Shown piece by piece: positions 29,701 to 41,532 of a stretch of DNA of 64,000 bases; positions within the stretch are counted from its first letter, which is position 1, and each line of letters opens with the position of its first letter. This stretch comes from Nautilus pompilius (taxonomy: Eukaryota; Mollusca; Cephalopoda; Nautilida; Nautilidae): contig JACATO010001527.1 in assembly GCA_018389105.1 (NCBI GenBank), forward strand, positions 279,501-343,500, given 5' to 3'. The notes beneath the pieces were generated by a model. The model saw only the letters and a program-made list of their open reading frames with translations. It was not told the origin of the DNA and did not search any database. A program made the translations under genes and the position numbers.

Positions 29701-32700
29701 AGATGGAGAAAGAGGTTCACTTTTATGATATTTCTACTTGTGAAGTTTATTGTTTGACTTTCTAAAAGATGGTAAAATTTGTATTTTCCGGGTGTGGAAA
29801 ATGATCAGTCATGTTAGTAATTCGTTATTCAGCTTTAATATAAGCTATAACTATAACATTTGTGTCAGTATGTAAAAGAAAAGAAAAGGGCTGATTCATT
29901 AATCTTTAAAGAACATTGATTTTGTACTTATTTGCTGTAACCCATCCATTTGTTATGTCAGCTATAGGAATGTGAAATCTGTACTTTCACACAATTTTAG
30001 TAATTTTGCACGTGGAAGTCGCAGGTTGTAGACTGAATGTATCTGACTAAAGAATGATTGGGGATGCCGAGAATGTCCCAGATTGTTGGGGATTGGTGCA
30101 AAATTACCGGTTTCACATTCTTACCAAGATATACATTGTATAATTAAAACAAACAAACAACATACAACAGTATTTAGAATCGATCTTCCTGCAATAGGCG
30201 GAAGCTCTCTCATTTCTTTGTTTTCTAGTGTCAAGTGACACTGGGTGTGCACAGTTTCAGCTAATTATTATTTTTTTAATGTATTACATAATGTATGTTT
30301 AATTTCTTTGTGAAAATGTTTTTAAAGGCTGCTGATACGTTGGCTGTGAGACAGAAGCGGAGGATTTACGACATAACAAATGTTCTGGAAGGAATTGGTC
30401 TGATTGAGAAGAAATCCAAGAACAGCATACAGTGGAAGTGAGTAGGAGTGAAAACCTGTCTACCAAGGTGACAAAACCTATTGCATCCTCCATCCTGTAT
30501 TTCTTTTAAAAAAAAAGAAAAAGATTTGGGGTTCACTGTGCGTGTTATAGTGTAAAAAAAGGAAAGATTTTGGCATTAAATAGAGAGAGTCAAGTATCGT
30601 TTTGATATTGTAGATTTGCATTCATGGGGTCAAGTAATTGATCGGCCAACTTTAATAGATGGGCATTTTGCAATTCTGCTTTGACTGACGAATATCCAAA
30701 CAAAAGAAATGCATCGACGACGAAACAGAAACAGGACAAACGTGTGAGCATCTTGTTAACCTTGGCACAGTTAACTCGCACGCTTAAGCACGCGCAAGAA
30801 GAACAAGTTTGCGATTATTTCTGGGTGGATCAGTTAACCTTTACCTGCCAGTGTAGACACGCCCAGGTGCTTGACGAAACCCGGCCAGACATTGCTATTT
30901 TTAGCCAGGTTTCATCGGAACATTGCCAGTAATTTGTAGGTGTGACACCTATCATGAATATTCCTCACTGTTCATCAGCATCAGTGTTTAAATTCTTTAT
31001 GTAGTTTTAATTTTCAAAAAAAAAAAGAAACCAACATAATGTAACTGTTGGCTTGTTGCCTCAGATTAAAGATAAAAATTACTTTGTGAAAGTTTATCAT
31101 TGACTTATTTGGGAGGGGAGGAGACCTGGCCGAGAAAAACCAACAAATATGGACATACCTAGTGTTTGCTTGTATGAGAAAATTCAGGCACAATCTCCTG
31201 TATTCAGTTTGTTGGCTAGAATTTCTTGCGAAAGATGCTGAATTGCACCTTAAAATTAATTTTGAAAAACTCTTGACTTTGGCTGCAGGGAAAGATGGGG
31301 TGAGAGCAAAAGTAATTTCTGTCCTGTGAATCAACTTTTACTCCAACCCCCCCCCTCCCTCTAAACCTGGATTTGTCACTATTATTTTTGTTTTATACCA
31401 GAGACTCACAAAACATTGGAGATAACCATAACATTTAGCTTAATTATCCCTGTACCTCACGTTTTAGGGGCGCAGGACCAGGCTGCAACACGCAGGAGAT
31501 CTCCAACCGCTTGGTGATGCTAAAGGATGATATTGAACAGCTGAAGCAGCGGGAGGAGGAGCTGGACAAGCACATGGCATGGGTCCAGCAGAGTATCAAA
31601 AATGTCACAGATGAGGTCACAAACTGCCAGTATCCTTTTAGCAGCATCTCTTATATACATATACAAAGCTTCTGTTTCTTTATATAAAGTTTGTGTACCA
31701 ATAGAAGCCCAGTAAACTGTTTAAATTAAGTGTTCTTTAAGATAAGAATGAAAAATTATTGGTGTCATTTTGGAACATTTCTGGATTAATTTGGGCATTC
31801 CTCATCACCTTATTAGTGGTAATAGAACTGACTATGCTTCAGTATTCTCTTCCTGTTGCCACCATCGGGACTCAGAATTGTTTTGGTGTGCAGTGTTATT
31901 TCTGCTGGAGATTTTTCTGCAACAGGTAGGTTTATTTTTGCAGGTTTTGGATGTGGCAGTGTGACCCACACCTGCAGTGCCGCCAATTGTGTGTTACCTT
32001 TTGGGTTGGTTAAATTTTCCTATCAGTTAATGGGGGTGGGAGGGAAGATCTAGATATTTAATATTTGAAGGCCGCCTCAAGCCAGGCAATCAGAACTACA
32101 TTTAATGATTCGCAGATTGCTCTGCTTTATTTTCTTCCTGGTAGGATGCCCACTCTTCACAAAGCTGGGCGCCAGGTGTTTTTCTAGTTTTAGTTCTGCA
32201 CCACGACCTGTTCTGCTCTGGTTGAGAGCCGTCTGACAATTCCTTTCTTGATTCCCTGGCAGTTAGCCACCAATTATGTCATCTTGTGCCTACCAATCAG
32301 TTTGCTCTCCTTCCTTGAAACCAGAACATCCAGGAATTTCTGTTCAGATGTTTCAGAAGCTGGTCTGAAAACCTGCCCTCAACTACTTGTTTCCTGTGTT
32401 GAGTAGAACATTGATATTTGTAATGCTAAAAATGTGTATATTACTAAGTTTTAAGTCTTTTTGAAATTCAATAATTTTTTTTCAAGTGTTAGGGAATAAG
32501 AGGTTAACCCAATGCCATCCGTTATGTTCACACATTTAGGGATAAAGGTTTAGTCAGTTATTCTCACTTGTTTGTGAGCAGAAGGTTAACTTTGCAATTG
32601 CCTGGTTGCTTAGAAACAAGTTTACTTGGATTAATGCTGTGAATTTCTTTAGAAAAAGAAAGAACACAAAATTCAAATGTTACACATCCATAAGTATCTA

Positions 32701-35700
32701 GAGTCCTTTTATAAAGCGTGGAGAGGAATCTACTTAGTCGGCGTTTGTCACCAGGGTGAAAGCTACAAACAAACAAACAGTGGTCGCCTGGCTTATAGTT
32801 TCTCACCACTGGGATATTGCCCTTTAGGGGGAGGTGGAGGGGGGGAAAAGCATAGAACAAATATTGAACCTAAATCATTGAACAAAGAGCAAGTCTTCTG
32901 TTAAGTGATGGAGATTTATTTTATCCATGATGAACATCTAACATTTCTTTAAAAGCATTTGTCTCCCAGCTCAGTACAACCTTTACTTTGGCATCATCAT
33001 TTGAATCTGTGCTACAGCTTATCGTTGCAAATGTATTTTTATAAAGATGTCTTTGATGTGGCTGCTTTGTCTCTGTCTTTGTTACCGCAAACTTCAGGCT
33101 TGTGCCAAATTGCAAGCACATTCATCCTTTGACTCTGGCCGTCAGGTTGGCATACGTAAGCTATGAAGACATCTGTCGATGCTTCAAAGGCAGTACGCTG
33201 TTGTCCATCCAAGCACCTTCAGGCACCCAGTTGGAAGTTCCTATCCCCGAAATTGTAAGCCATTTTACTTTGATTCTTTAAGTTAAGTTTTTATGTATGT
33301 TTTTGGTTTCTGTAACACACAAGTGACAAATACTGAAACTGCACAGATCATTCTGGTGAAGGATCCTTTAAATTCTGAGGAAAACTGCAAGCGCAAGAGC
33401 TTCTGGGATTGAGTTCTTGTGGGAAAGAAGAATTATTCTCCAACCTTCCAATCACTTAAGAAAAAACAAAACAAAGCAAAAATGCATATTCTATACATTG
33501 TTCCTACTAGCAGCCCCTCTGCCATGTAGCTAGCTTCAACAAGTCTCTTGGGTTCATCTTTAACCGGGGTCCCTTGGCGCTTATCTAGATTCGTTGAAAT
33601 GGTTTGTGGGATCTCACCAGATTGGAGACTTGGATCTGCACAGGTGGTGGTGGTGATGGTGGATAGCCCTTTTGACTCCCATCTCTCTTGTGTTTTTTTC
33701 CTCTCTCTCTGCTCTACACTTTGCTTGCTGAAACAAGCTGCTATTGTTTCTGATGTAGGGCGCATAAGTATCGTTCTCTCGTGGACCACCTAAAACAAGT
33801 TCCAGCTAGTTTAACAACAAAGATAATTATGCTGATTTACTTCTCAAGCATTCTGTTTGCGCCTTATTCGTAATAAACTCATTCCCACTTAGTGTGTAAA
33901 TAGACAGGTGAAATGAATGCCACAAAAGCTGCTGATTACAATGGACATCTTTACCGATGAGAAAAATTAGTGGCACAGCATCTGTGATGGGAGGGAGCAG
34001 ACTTACCTGAGGAGTCCTCGTTGGCAGAACCACAAAAATTTATTTCCCTGTGCTGCATGAAGAGACTTTTTATATTAAATTTTGCCACACCACTAGTCAT
34101 CCTTTGTTTGATGGATAGTTTCATATTAGTCTACAGTTATGCCCCCCTCTCCCCCCCAGTTTATGCGTCTCCCAGTTACTCTCTTGAGTGTTAGGTTAAG
34201 GAAGAACTCAGAACACACTCACAGAGGGGCAGGAAGTAGTTATTTTTTTTGTAAGGAAGGATGTTGCATGGTGCCAGAAATCAAGAATGGTACAAAAGTG
34301 CTTAATGACAAGGCCAAGCTGGCTTCAGGTGTGCCACGATGACAAGTGACCACGCTATGTTAACCAGTTGCTCATGGAACATTATATCCCGCCCTAGTTA
34401 GCAACATCAGTGGTGTTGTCCAAAGATGGTGGAAATGGGAAACCCTAAGAATAGTGGCCGTTCATGCTTTTACAAGGTCAGAGTACAGCAGTTTTTCTTC
34501 TTTTACTAGATCCTGGGCTACTATTCTTATGGTTTATTAAACCCAGTTCATTTTGTTAATAACCCTCTCTTTATGGACATTTTCTTTTTAATTATGTTGC
34601 AGGGCCCTAGTTTAAAAAAGAACTTCCAAATCCACCTGAAGAGCACATCCGGTCCCATAAATGTAATGTTGGTAAACAAAGACACAGACGCTGCCAGCCC
34701 TGTAGTGGTACAGGTTCCTCCCCCACAGGACCCAATCAAAAAGGTAGATACTGTTCCAAAACAGGTTGCTGCTTTTGAAGGAAAGACACATCCAAAGTCA
34801 GCCAAGGTAAAAAAAAAAAAAGAAAAATTAATTTTTTGAATGTCTTAAAACAATCAAAGAATAGGTAAGTTAAAAGGTTTTCATTTAAATACTTCTTGGT
34901 TTGTGAGAAAGACAAGGGATAATATGGAAAGTTATTGCTAGTTTCTGATGCAGGGTAGGTAACTCTCTCTCAACATGAACAACAATTACAAAACAGGCTT
35001 TTAAACAAATGACCAATATAAAGGAAAAGAATGTTAAAAGAAAAGATTTACTATCAGACTAAAAAAACTGTTTAATAGCTCACCTGTGTTGTAAATTTTT
35101 AAGGAATTTTAAATTTAAACTTCACACACCAAAATACACACACACACACACATACAGACACAGACAGACACGCGTGATACAACATCTCTTCAGTTCAGGA
35201 GATCACTTGGTGTTACGGTTGTTCATGGTGCTGTACGACATTGGGTTGTCTCATAGTGGTGCAAGATAATTGACTGAATGATATTTATTTATATGTATAT
35301 TGGTACAAAATGCAGGTATACATAGCTTTTGGTGTTATCAGTTTTTTCTACTTGGCTGAGTTGAGCACATGGCTATCTAATCACCTGGCCTCATAAAATC
35401 TTGTTTCTGAGTGATGGGTATAATGAATGTTATTGCCAAATGGACTCTCTTCCTTTAATTAAAGTGTTTTAATAAATATTCTCCGACGAAGTGATATCTT
35501 TAATTTGAAACTAGTCGTAGCCAGAAAAGAGAAGAGAGTTTAAAATTTTTAAATGGAACAATATTAAATTACCTTTCTGTCTAGTTGACATTTTGGTGTC
35601 TGATAATGGATAGCGAGCTCGACTTGTGGGTATCATTCTCTATTGATGCGTGTTTGAAATATGGCACAGATTAATATTCATGTGTTATTGTTTAATAACA

Positions 35701-38700
35701 AAATAGAATAGAGGGATAGATGTTGTTGTTAGCAAGATAATTAACTCGTGTATAATTATGTGTACTGTTTTATTAGAAGCTCTGTCTTATTGACATCAGA
35801 ATTAAAGTTCTGTTATTCATGATAAAATGATATTGAAAGATTGCTAGGTTATTATATCCACACAACTCCATGTCTGTGAACACTGGTGTGGGGAGTCAGG
35901 ACTTGTTCTCTCCTTGTTTTTATTCGACAGCATGTTTTGAAACCCATGGACTATTGACATAATTGTTTCTGTTAGACTTTTAAGAGAAAAGAACACTTGT
36001 TTTGTGAAGTGTGTTTTATTTATTTATTTTTATTTATTTATAACTTTCAGAAATCTCCATTGAAGACATTGTCACCGTCAAACCGAATGACCACACGCTC
36101 TTCACCTAGGAAATGCACTCAGGGTTTGCTTTCTAACTTAGCCTCGAGTAATCCAGGTGATTAATGTTCTATCCGCTGACTGATCTGACTTGTTTCCTTT
36201 ACCTCGAGTTGGTTAAGATTTGTTTAGGCTGACTGGCGGTCTAGTGGTGGACTACTGGACTGCCATAGTTGATGGACCTTGAGTTGGATTTTCAGTCTAA
36301 ACTAGCTCACTTATATTAGTATTTCTATAAATTTTCCCTAATACACAGAAATAATGTTCTAAGGGGGGGATAACTAAGAAGAAAAGAAGAGAGTAGATTT
36401 TGATGAAATTCGTGTACCTACCCACTGTCTCTGGGAGAAATAGACCAGATTGCTGCTTTCACCTTTAAATTCAATGGGATTTGTATGCACTTATTTTTTT
36501 TTTGAACTTGCCTGTATTGTAATTTAAAATTGACTCCACAGTTTTTTAGTTATTTGAAAGCACAAGATGGCATCTCGGCAGTTCTCTGTGATCTGCGTTC
36601 TCTCAGTTGATGTGGTGGTTTTAGTCACGGCAGAGTCGAATTTCCCAGTGCCCACTTGTTTGTCTTAGCTAGCAGTTATTATTCTAGGTGGGGAGGGGCT
36701 TATCAAATTTGTATGCTACTTATGACTGTTCTTGGGAGTGTTCTTTACAGCAGCTAATAAACCTATAATTCACTTTGACAAACTACATGGCATATGGTGG
36801 CTTTTATCTTTATTGGTACAAGATAAACAGTATGTTATGTATGTTTAAAATACACATACAAACAACAATTATTTTGTGAGTTAACTTTGCTTCTCCATGG
36901 AAAGTACCCACCCTGTGTGGGATTTTTCTTTGAAAAACATTCTTGCAAATAAAAAAAAAAAGAACAAATCAGTCATTTTATGCATTTACCTTATTTAACT
37001 AATTAACCTGCATTTTGGTTATCTATTTCTGTTAGCATTATCAACATTTAATCCTGAGAAGGGCTACATTGGTGGGGGATGGTGATTTTGCGATAGGTTT
37101 GTTGGTCTTACTAAGAGGGTGATGAGAAGCGCTTAAACTGACTGTGAACAGCGCATCATTTATAACTTTCCGTTCTCTTAGAACCGTCACCACTTCTTTC
37201 TCCTTTTTTTTTGTGGACAAGGAAGAAGGATATGTGCCTTCCACACGTAGCAGGCAAATCGAAATATTTTCATTTAGCCCCAAATGAGGAAATCCACTTA
37301 TGGCATTCCTTCAGGCACACGCCATCATTGACATACAAAAGGCATCTTCCAGGGGGAACTCAGCAGGGGAGAACAGAGTGCGGTGGTTAGCCTCATGCCT
37401 ACTGCAGAAAATCCCTACTAGGACCCTTTGGTTTTCTTTTAGATGTAGGTGGAGATTAGGACATCACTTTTCTTGCAACTACATAATTCACTAACTGCCG
37501 CTTAAAATTCTGGCTGCTATGAGGTCCACATCTGCTAGTGTTTAAGTTTCTTTTACACTTAAAGGATTCTGAAAGTTTTGAGATATGCATTTGGCACGTT
37601 TTCATGGGTGTGTAAATTTTTTAGTCCATTCTAGAAAACTGCAGCTATGTTGATTTTACTGATTTGTTTTTTTTTCTTCCTCTTTCCAGTGTCACAGTCA
37701 AGTTCAAATAAGTTGCCATATGAAAACCTTCCAGCAGATATCTTTTACGACACCGATCATACAGACTTTGGTAATTTCCCCTGCTCTTTGTATTCTTTGC
37801 ATCATTTCTCATTTTTTCCAGATTTTCAGATTTTTAAATGGGAAAACAAACTAAAGAGGAATTTAAAGAAGAACGAAGAAACGTCGGCAACAAACAAAGG
37901 CAGAACTCATATAAAAGATGGAACAATTTTCAAACAAAACCCTGTTACCAGACAAAAAAGTTTCTTTAAAAAAATTCTTATTAAAACTCAAATTTTCCAG
38001 TGTGGGTGTGTTTGTCTTCCTCAGCTTTATGTTAATTAAAACATCTAATCATGTGGGATTGTAAAAAATCCATCTCTATATTAAAAAAAAAATGGTTGGG
38101 CACTTCAGCTAGCAGAAAGAAAGATTTTCTGAAGCTTGCAACACATTATTAATAATATTGCAGCCCTTGTAAGTCATAAATAAAGTAGCACAAAGAAAAG
38201 ATCTATTTATCTCTACCTTTGGTCATTTTCACCCAAGAGAAAGTCAAGCTCAAGGTAGCAGTCAATGCCATGGGAATCAAGAAAATTTTGTCCACTGTTT
38301 AGATGGGGGAATTGGTGAAAAGAAAGCTTGGCTTGAAATATTTCTTGCCTGAATTACATTTATCAGCGTTTATTATAGTATTTGTTTGTTGTTGTTTTTT
38401 TAGATTTGTGTTAAAATATAGAATTTGTCAGCCTAAGTTCTCTGTCACGACTAGGCTTTTGTTTTGTTTTTTTTAAAATTGTTTAATGCATCCATCTTTT
38501 TGTTTTAATGATAGAATACGCATGTATTCAGTTTTTATTGTTGTTTTCTTCTCTGTCTCCAGATGTCGATGGTGAATTACTAGATGAACTGATTTCTGAT
38601 GAAGGCATGGGTAGGTGGCAAGTTTACCGAAATGATACAGCATGCACCTGTTTTTATATGTTGCTTCTTTTGCTTTGTTCAGTTTTATATTCTTTTTAAC

Positions 38701-39720
38701 ATGGTTTCAAGCAGTTCCTCAAATCCAATGATAAGTCACAAAACTGGTGAATGTTGCTGAAGCTGTATGAAAGATAACTTGAGGCTGAGACAGTCTGTTT
38801 GGCTTCAAAGAACATATCTGTCACGAATGACCATCTCTAGAATTTTCATGATCTAGTCCATTGGTGTTTCATTTGTTTTTCTCTCTCTCTCTCTGAAAAG
38901 AAGTGGACAAAAACGGCTAATGCAAGAAAGATTATCACCAGTGCCCATCTACTTGAAACGCTTTGAAATCATGTTGCCAACATGGCTATCCTTATATCAG
39001 GGGTGTTAATGTAGTACTGTGGTCACTTATGTATTATATACTTTACCATGTTGTGTGAAATTGCGGTAATTTTTCTTATGCTCAGAAGTCTCTCTCTCTT
39101 AAAAATAAACAAAACAAAATTGTAAGCAAGTATTAATTAGCATGAGTGGAATAATATTTCAAATTTGATTTATTGCCTCTGCTGTATTTATTCTGTATTT
39201 GGATATAGAATGATTGTATCATGGGTTCACCATTTATAGTTTTGCCACTTTTTCATAATTATCGATTTATTAAAAATATTTATATTTTTATTACTATTAT
39301 TTTTGGTAAATTATCTCCCTTTGTGTGTGGGTGGAGGGTGGGTATAACGTAAATTTCTTTATCATTATAAAGAAGCTGATCATGGTTCTTTTGCCACATT
39401 TATCTGAGGCTGCAGACTTTTGGGAAATGGGAGAAAAGAAGGTGGGGCTGCCCTAGTAGGTAGTTTGGAGTGGGAAGCGACCTCATGTTGGCTTAAAACC
39501 AGATTGAAAACATTTGCCAACGTGCAGAAGCGTAGTTTGTTTGGCAAAAGTACAGACATTTGTACTGAGAAACTCATTTTTGCTTTTTTTTTCTTTTTTC
39601 TTTTTGGTAGGCTTGGTGCCTCTGCTTCGGCTGAGTCCTCCACCCAGCGATCATGATTATCCATTCAATCTGGACGACAGTGAAGGTGTGTGCGATCTCT
39701 TTGACGTGCCCATGTTATAA
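25019..39720 (+). CDS. E2F4/5: E2F4/E2F5-type transcription factor (gene level)
   Basis: Nine exons (25019-25174, 30328-30437, 31468-31629, 33146-33254, 34603-34806, 36051-36156, 37690-37770, 38563-38610, 39611-39720) join in one frame of 361 codons plus stop. All have GT-AG borders. Domains: winged helix about residues 21-90 with the RRIYDI DNA-contact motif at 63-68; coiled-coil dimerisation about 90-142; marked box about 143-200; C-terminal pocket-protein-binding motif with DLFD at 354-357. E2F4/5 proteins bind DNA as heterodimers with DP and recruit p107/p130-type pocket proteins to repress cell-cycle genes. The short N-terminus and absence of a cyclin A-binding region fit E2F4/5 and not E2F1-3. 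It lacks the poly-Ser tract of mammalian E2F4. A single invertebrate gene ancestral to E2F4 and E2F5 is the likely identity. Confidence 0.96.
25516..25524 (+). promoter_or_regulatory. consensus E2F binding motif in the E2F gene's first intron
   Basis: GGCGGGAAA is a perfect match to the E2F consensus (TTTSSCGC on the other strand). It lies about 340 bases downstream of exon 1 within a CpG-rich intron start, suggesting autoregulation. Sequence match only. Confidence 0.4.
25897..26363. repeat. minisatellite, ten copies of a ~46 bp unit
   Basis: Units contain GGTCCAACCAGTCCACCCCG followed by TGACCAGACTGCCAACACTG and TTTTGGGG. TCCAACCAGT recurs every 45-47 bases from 25908 to 26323; unit length varies mainly by one G. 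Long minus-strand open frames over it in all three frames are artefacts of a stop-free unit whose length is not a multiple of three. Confidence 0.97.
26364..27649. other. E2F intron 1, no gene seen
   Basis: It contains an (AAT)n microsatellite at 26692-26740 and A/T runs. The last minisatellite unit grades into unique sequence near 26363. No conserved coding region or RNA gene is visible. Confidence 0.6.
27650..28270 (-). mobile_element. Tc1-like transposase fossil in E2F intron 1
   Basis: The minus strand reads [58 protein letters not shown]-like remnants, a decayed W-GPV-SP-SNQ region, and WNNIS. This is the usual order of a Tc1 transposase from the first catalytic Asp (DETK) to the C-terminus. 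Stops and frameshifts show it is dead. It lies opposite in orientation to the host gene. Confidence 0.75.
28271..30327. other. E2F intron 1, distal part
   Basis: AT-rich. Open frames near 28403-28612 and 29217-29447 lack domains. There is a (TA)n(GA)n run near 29681-29702 and a GTGTGT run near 28781. The intron ends at TTTTTAAAG|GCT. Confidence 0.6.
30328..30437 (+). CDS. E2F4/5: E2F exon 2, DNA-recognition helix
   Basis: It encodes [20 protein letters not shown] and then [16 protein letters not shown]. This contains the RRIYDI recognition motif and the end of the winged helix. The donor is AA|GTGAGT, phase 2. Confidence 0.97.
30438..31467. other. E2F intron 2
   Basis: No gene is seen. The part at about 30680-30900 has more CpGs than its surroundings and short open frames on both strands, but no domain is recognisable. 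Acceptor ACGTTTTAG|G. Confidence 0.7.
31468..31629 (+). CDS. E2F4/5: E2F exon 3, dimerisation coiled coil
   Basis: It encodes [11 protein letters not shown] followed by a heptad-type Leu/Ile/Met-containing helix ([20 protein letters not shown] and on), the DP-heterodimerisation region. The donor CA|GTATCC is weak in consensus, but it is the only GT that gives the conserved Q-LAYV junction. Confidence 0.93.
31630..33145. other. E2F intron 3
   Basis: No gene is supported. Short open frames at 31770-32053 and 32564-32904 lack domains. Confidence 0.7.
33146..33254 (+). CDS. E2F4/5: E2F exon 4, start of marked box
   Basis: It encodes [13 protein letters not shown], the block shared by E2F4 and E2F5, followed by [14 protein letters not shown]. 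Acceptor GGCCGTCAG|G and donor ATT|GTAAGC, phase 0. Confidence 0.95.
33255..34602. other. E2F intron 4
   Basis: Short frames on both strands near 33433-33793 and 34139-34342 show no recognisable domain. The stretch ends with a pyrimidine-rich acceptor, ATGTTGCAG. Confidence 0.7.
34603..34806 (+). CDS. E2F4/5: E2F exon 5, marked box
   Basis: 68 codons: [20 protein letters not shown], matching the marked-box beta region of E2F4/5, then the [12 protein letters not shown] proline block and a Lys-rich tail. The donor AAG|GTAAAA is at the exon end. Confidence 0.95.
34807..36050. other. E2F intron 5
   Basis: AT-rich with a (CA)n run near 35137-35150. No gene seen. Confidence 0.75.
36051..36156 (+). 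CDS. E2F4/5: E2F exon 6, basic and Ser-rich linker
   Basis: It encodes [20 protein letters not shown] followed by [15 protein letters not shown], a Ser/Pro-rich linker with several SP or TP-like sites. Sequence conservation outside the family core is low, so the support is the splice borders and frame. Donor CCAG|GTGATT, phase 1. Confidence 0.8.
36227..36300 (+). mobile_element. tRNA-derived SINE head, copy 4
   Basis: GGCTGACTGGCGGTCTAGTG, then GACTACTGGACTGCCA and a B-box-like TTGAGTTGGATTTTCAGTC. It is the best-preserved A-box of the four copies (GGCGGTCTAGTGG). It lies in E2F intron 6 in sense orientation. Confidence 0.6.
36301..37689. other. E2F intron 6, distal part
   Basis: The part at about 37290-37490 is a CpG-poor block with GTGCGGTGGTTAGCCTC and TTTAGATGTAGGTGGAGATT that looks like another old interspersed repeat, but I cannot place it in a family. 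Acceptor TCTTTCCAG. Confidence 0.55.
37690..37770 (+). CDS. E2F4/5: E2F exon 7
   Basis: It encodes [20 protein letters not shown] followed by DTDHTDF, an acidic stretch that starts the C-terminal transactivation and pocket-binding region. An ORF reading past the donor into the intron is not used. Phase 1 at both ends. Confidence 0.85.
37771..38562. other. E2F intron 7
   Basis: AT-rich; no gene seen. Acceptor CTCTGTCTCCAG. Confidence 0.75.
38563..38610 (+). CDS. E2F4/5: E2F exon 8
   Basis: A 48-base exon encoding [16 protein letters not shown]. It aligns with the SSELLEELMSS block that precedes [10 protein letters not shown] in vertebrate E2F4. Phase 1 at both ends, so skipping would keep the frame. 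Confidence 0.9.
38611..39610. other. E2F intron 8
   Basis: AT-rich, with a (TC)n near 38880-38894. It ends in a long pyrimidine tract and TTTTTGGTAG. Confidence 0.75.
39611..39720 (+). CDS. E2F4/5: E2F exon 9, pocket-protein-binding terminus
   Basis: It encodes [20 protein letters not shown], then [15 protein letters not shown] and TAA at 39718-39720. The DY...DLFD pattern is the RB/p107/p130 binding motif of E2F1-5. A possible internal donor, GAAG|GTGTGT, lies at 39685/39686. Confidence 0.97.
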
Positions 39721-39820
39721 ATGGCAACCTCGACAACCTGCCGAAGACCATTACCGACATTCAGGCAAAATTCCTCCCAACATCCCTTGGGAAGTTCTCA
39801 GGTGTTTCTTATACTGACTA

Positions 39821-39863
<43 letters not shown>

Positions 39864-40746
39864 TATATATATTATATATATCCCTTTTTTTTTTTTCTTT
39901 TTTTCACAATAGGGTCACTAATGAAGAAATGTACATTCTGAGATTTTGTATTTTTATTCAGTTCCCTCCCTTCTCCCTTTCAAAAACCAAAAAAAACATT
40001 GGTGATCTTTCTTTTGGAAGAGAAGGGTAACAAGGAGAAAATGTGTTTTTTCCTTCAGTATCGTCATTGACCATCTGTGTTTTTCTCCTTATCAGAGAAC
40101 AATGACAATACTAACCGTGAACATCTAGGGAAATCAAAACCAAACCAGACCTAACCAAACCTTAAAACAAAAAAAAGAAATAGCTAAATTCACCAAGTGA
40201 ATTTTTGTTTCACCTATCTTCGTTTTTCTTAATTTTTCTGAAAGTAATTGGTTTAGAAGTTGGATGACGGCCTTAATAATAGACATTTTGTAAGGGGAGT
40301 TAGAAATATGCATCGGCCTGTCATCTGAACCCTAATTATTCCCAGTGATGAGGCATTGCGCTAAACGTGTACCTTGTTAGGGAAATACCAACTGCTTGTT
40401 TCCCCTTGATTTGTACATGTAATTGCATGCTCTCACACACACACACACAGGTGCGTGCAGTGGATGAGGTAATTTCATGTTTTGTTCACAAAACATACTT
40501 AACCACATTTTCCGTTTGTTGGAGATATGTTTGTTTAGGTTGGGAGGTTTTGGAATAAGTTGGGTGATTTTTAAAAAAAAAAAAACATTTTTATTTCAAT
40601 GCTATGAAAGTGGAAAGCCTTGAAATTCTACAGCAGCATCAGATTGTCAATTTTCGTGAATTTTGATTTTTGGCTGTTAGCATTTTGGTTTAACAGATTT
40701 TGTTTTTTTTGTTTTTTTTTGATGATGATGATATGTAATTGTTATA
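39721..40746 (+). other. E2F 3' untranslated region, first part
   Basis: It includes a (TA)n microsatellite at 39823-39880, long T-runs and a (CA)n at about 40434-40449. No polyadenylation hexamer is prominent before the transposon; the next AATAAA is at 40923. The true 3' end could be anywhere up to about 44.6 kb. Confidence 0.4.
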
Positions 40747-41532
40747 CAGTAGAACCTCTCTTACTTGGAATGGTCAGGACCAAGGTATTTCAGATAAACA
40801 AGATTTCTGCTGAATGGATATTTCATGGGTAGCTTTACAAGCATAATTCATATCCCCCCAATAATGATTAATGGCAGGTGTTGTACACTTTATACACACG
40901 TTCTGTATATAAAAACAGATTGAATAAATATACTATATAATAAAGTATTGTATTTTAACTAGTATAGGCATGTAATTCTTAGAATTTTTTCAATAACTCC
41001 AATTTTTTTTGCTGGATGCTTAACATTTCTTTGTCATTTCGTGCCATTACTTAATTTCCCAGCATGCATCTTGGCCCTAACTCTTTCACTGCTCTCAGTA
41101 AATGGTGGTATTTTACCACTCTTAATGTCTCTACTACCACTGCCACTGTCACTAGCACTCATAATTGGGGAAAGAAGAATGCTTTTGATCAGCCATTACT
41201 GCAAGATAATCTAGAAGAATGTGTCACTTGACTTGCGTAGCTTGTAAGCCAACCAGGGTACATCTACTGTTAACCACTGGAGTGGCAGCTACTACCAGTG
41301 TCGGTAAAACTGCGATGCGATTTACTAAAAATTACACCAACCAATAACATGTTGCTGTCACCTGCTTGTTTTGCTCCATGATCGGTGAAGTTTTTACTCC
41401 AACACTGGAATTGTGGCAGTGATTCAAAATTAAACAGATAATCTTAATCACAGGTGAGAGGCCATGATTTTTTCTTTCTTTTCCATATAATGGTATTTCT
41501 ATTTGAGTTTCTGGATAAAAGAGGTTCTACTA
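40747..41532. mobile_element. pogo/Tigger-like non-autonomous DNA element
   Basis: The left end CAGTAGAACCTCTCTTACTT is preceded by TA. The right end, reverse-complemented, reads TAGTAGAACCTCTTTTATCC. Both match the CAGTA-AACCTC--TTATCC terminal repeats of pogo/Tigger elements, which insert at TA. The interior of about 740 bases has no transposase frame, so it is a deletion derivative. The last base and the right TA are mutated. Confidence 0.65.
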
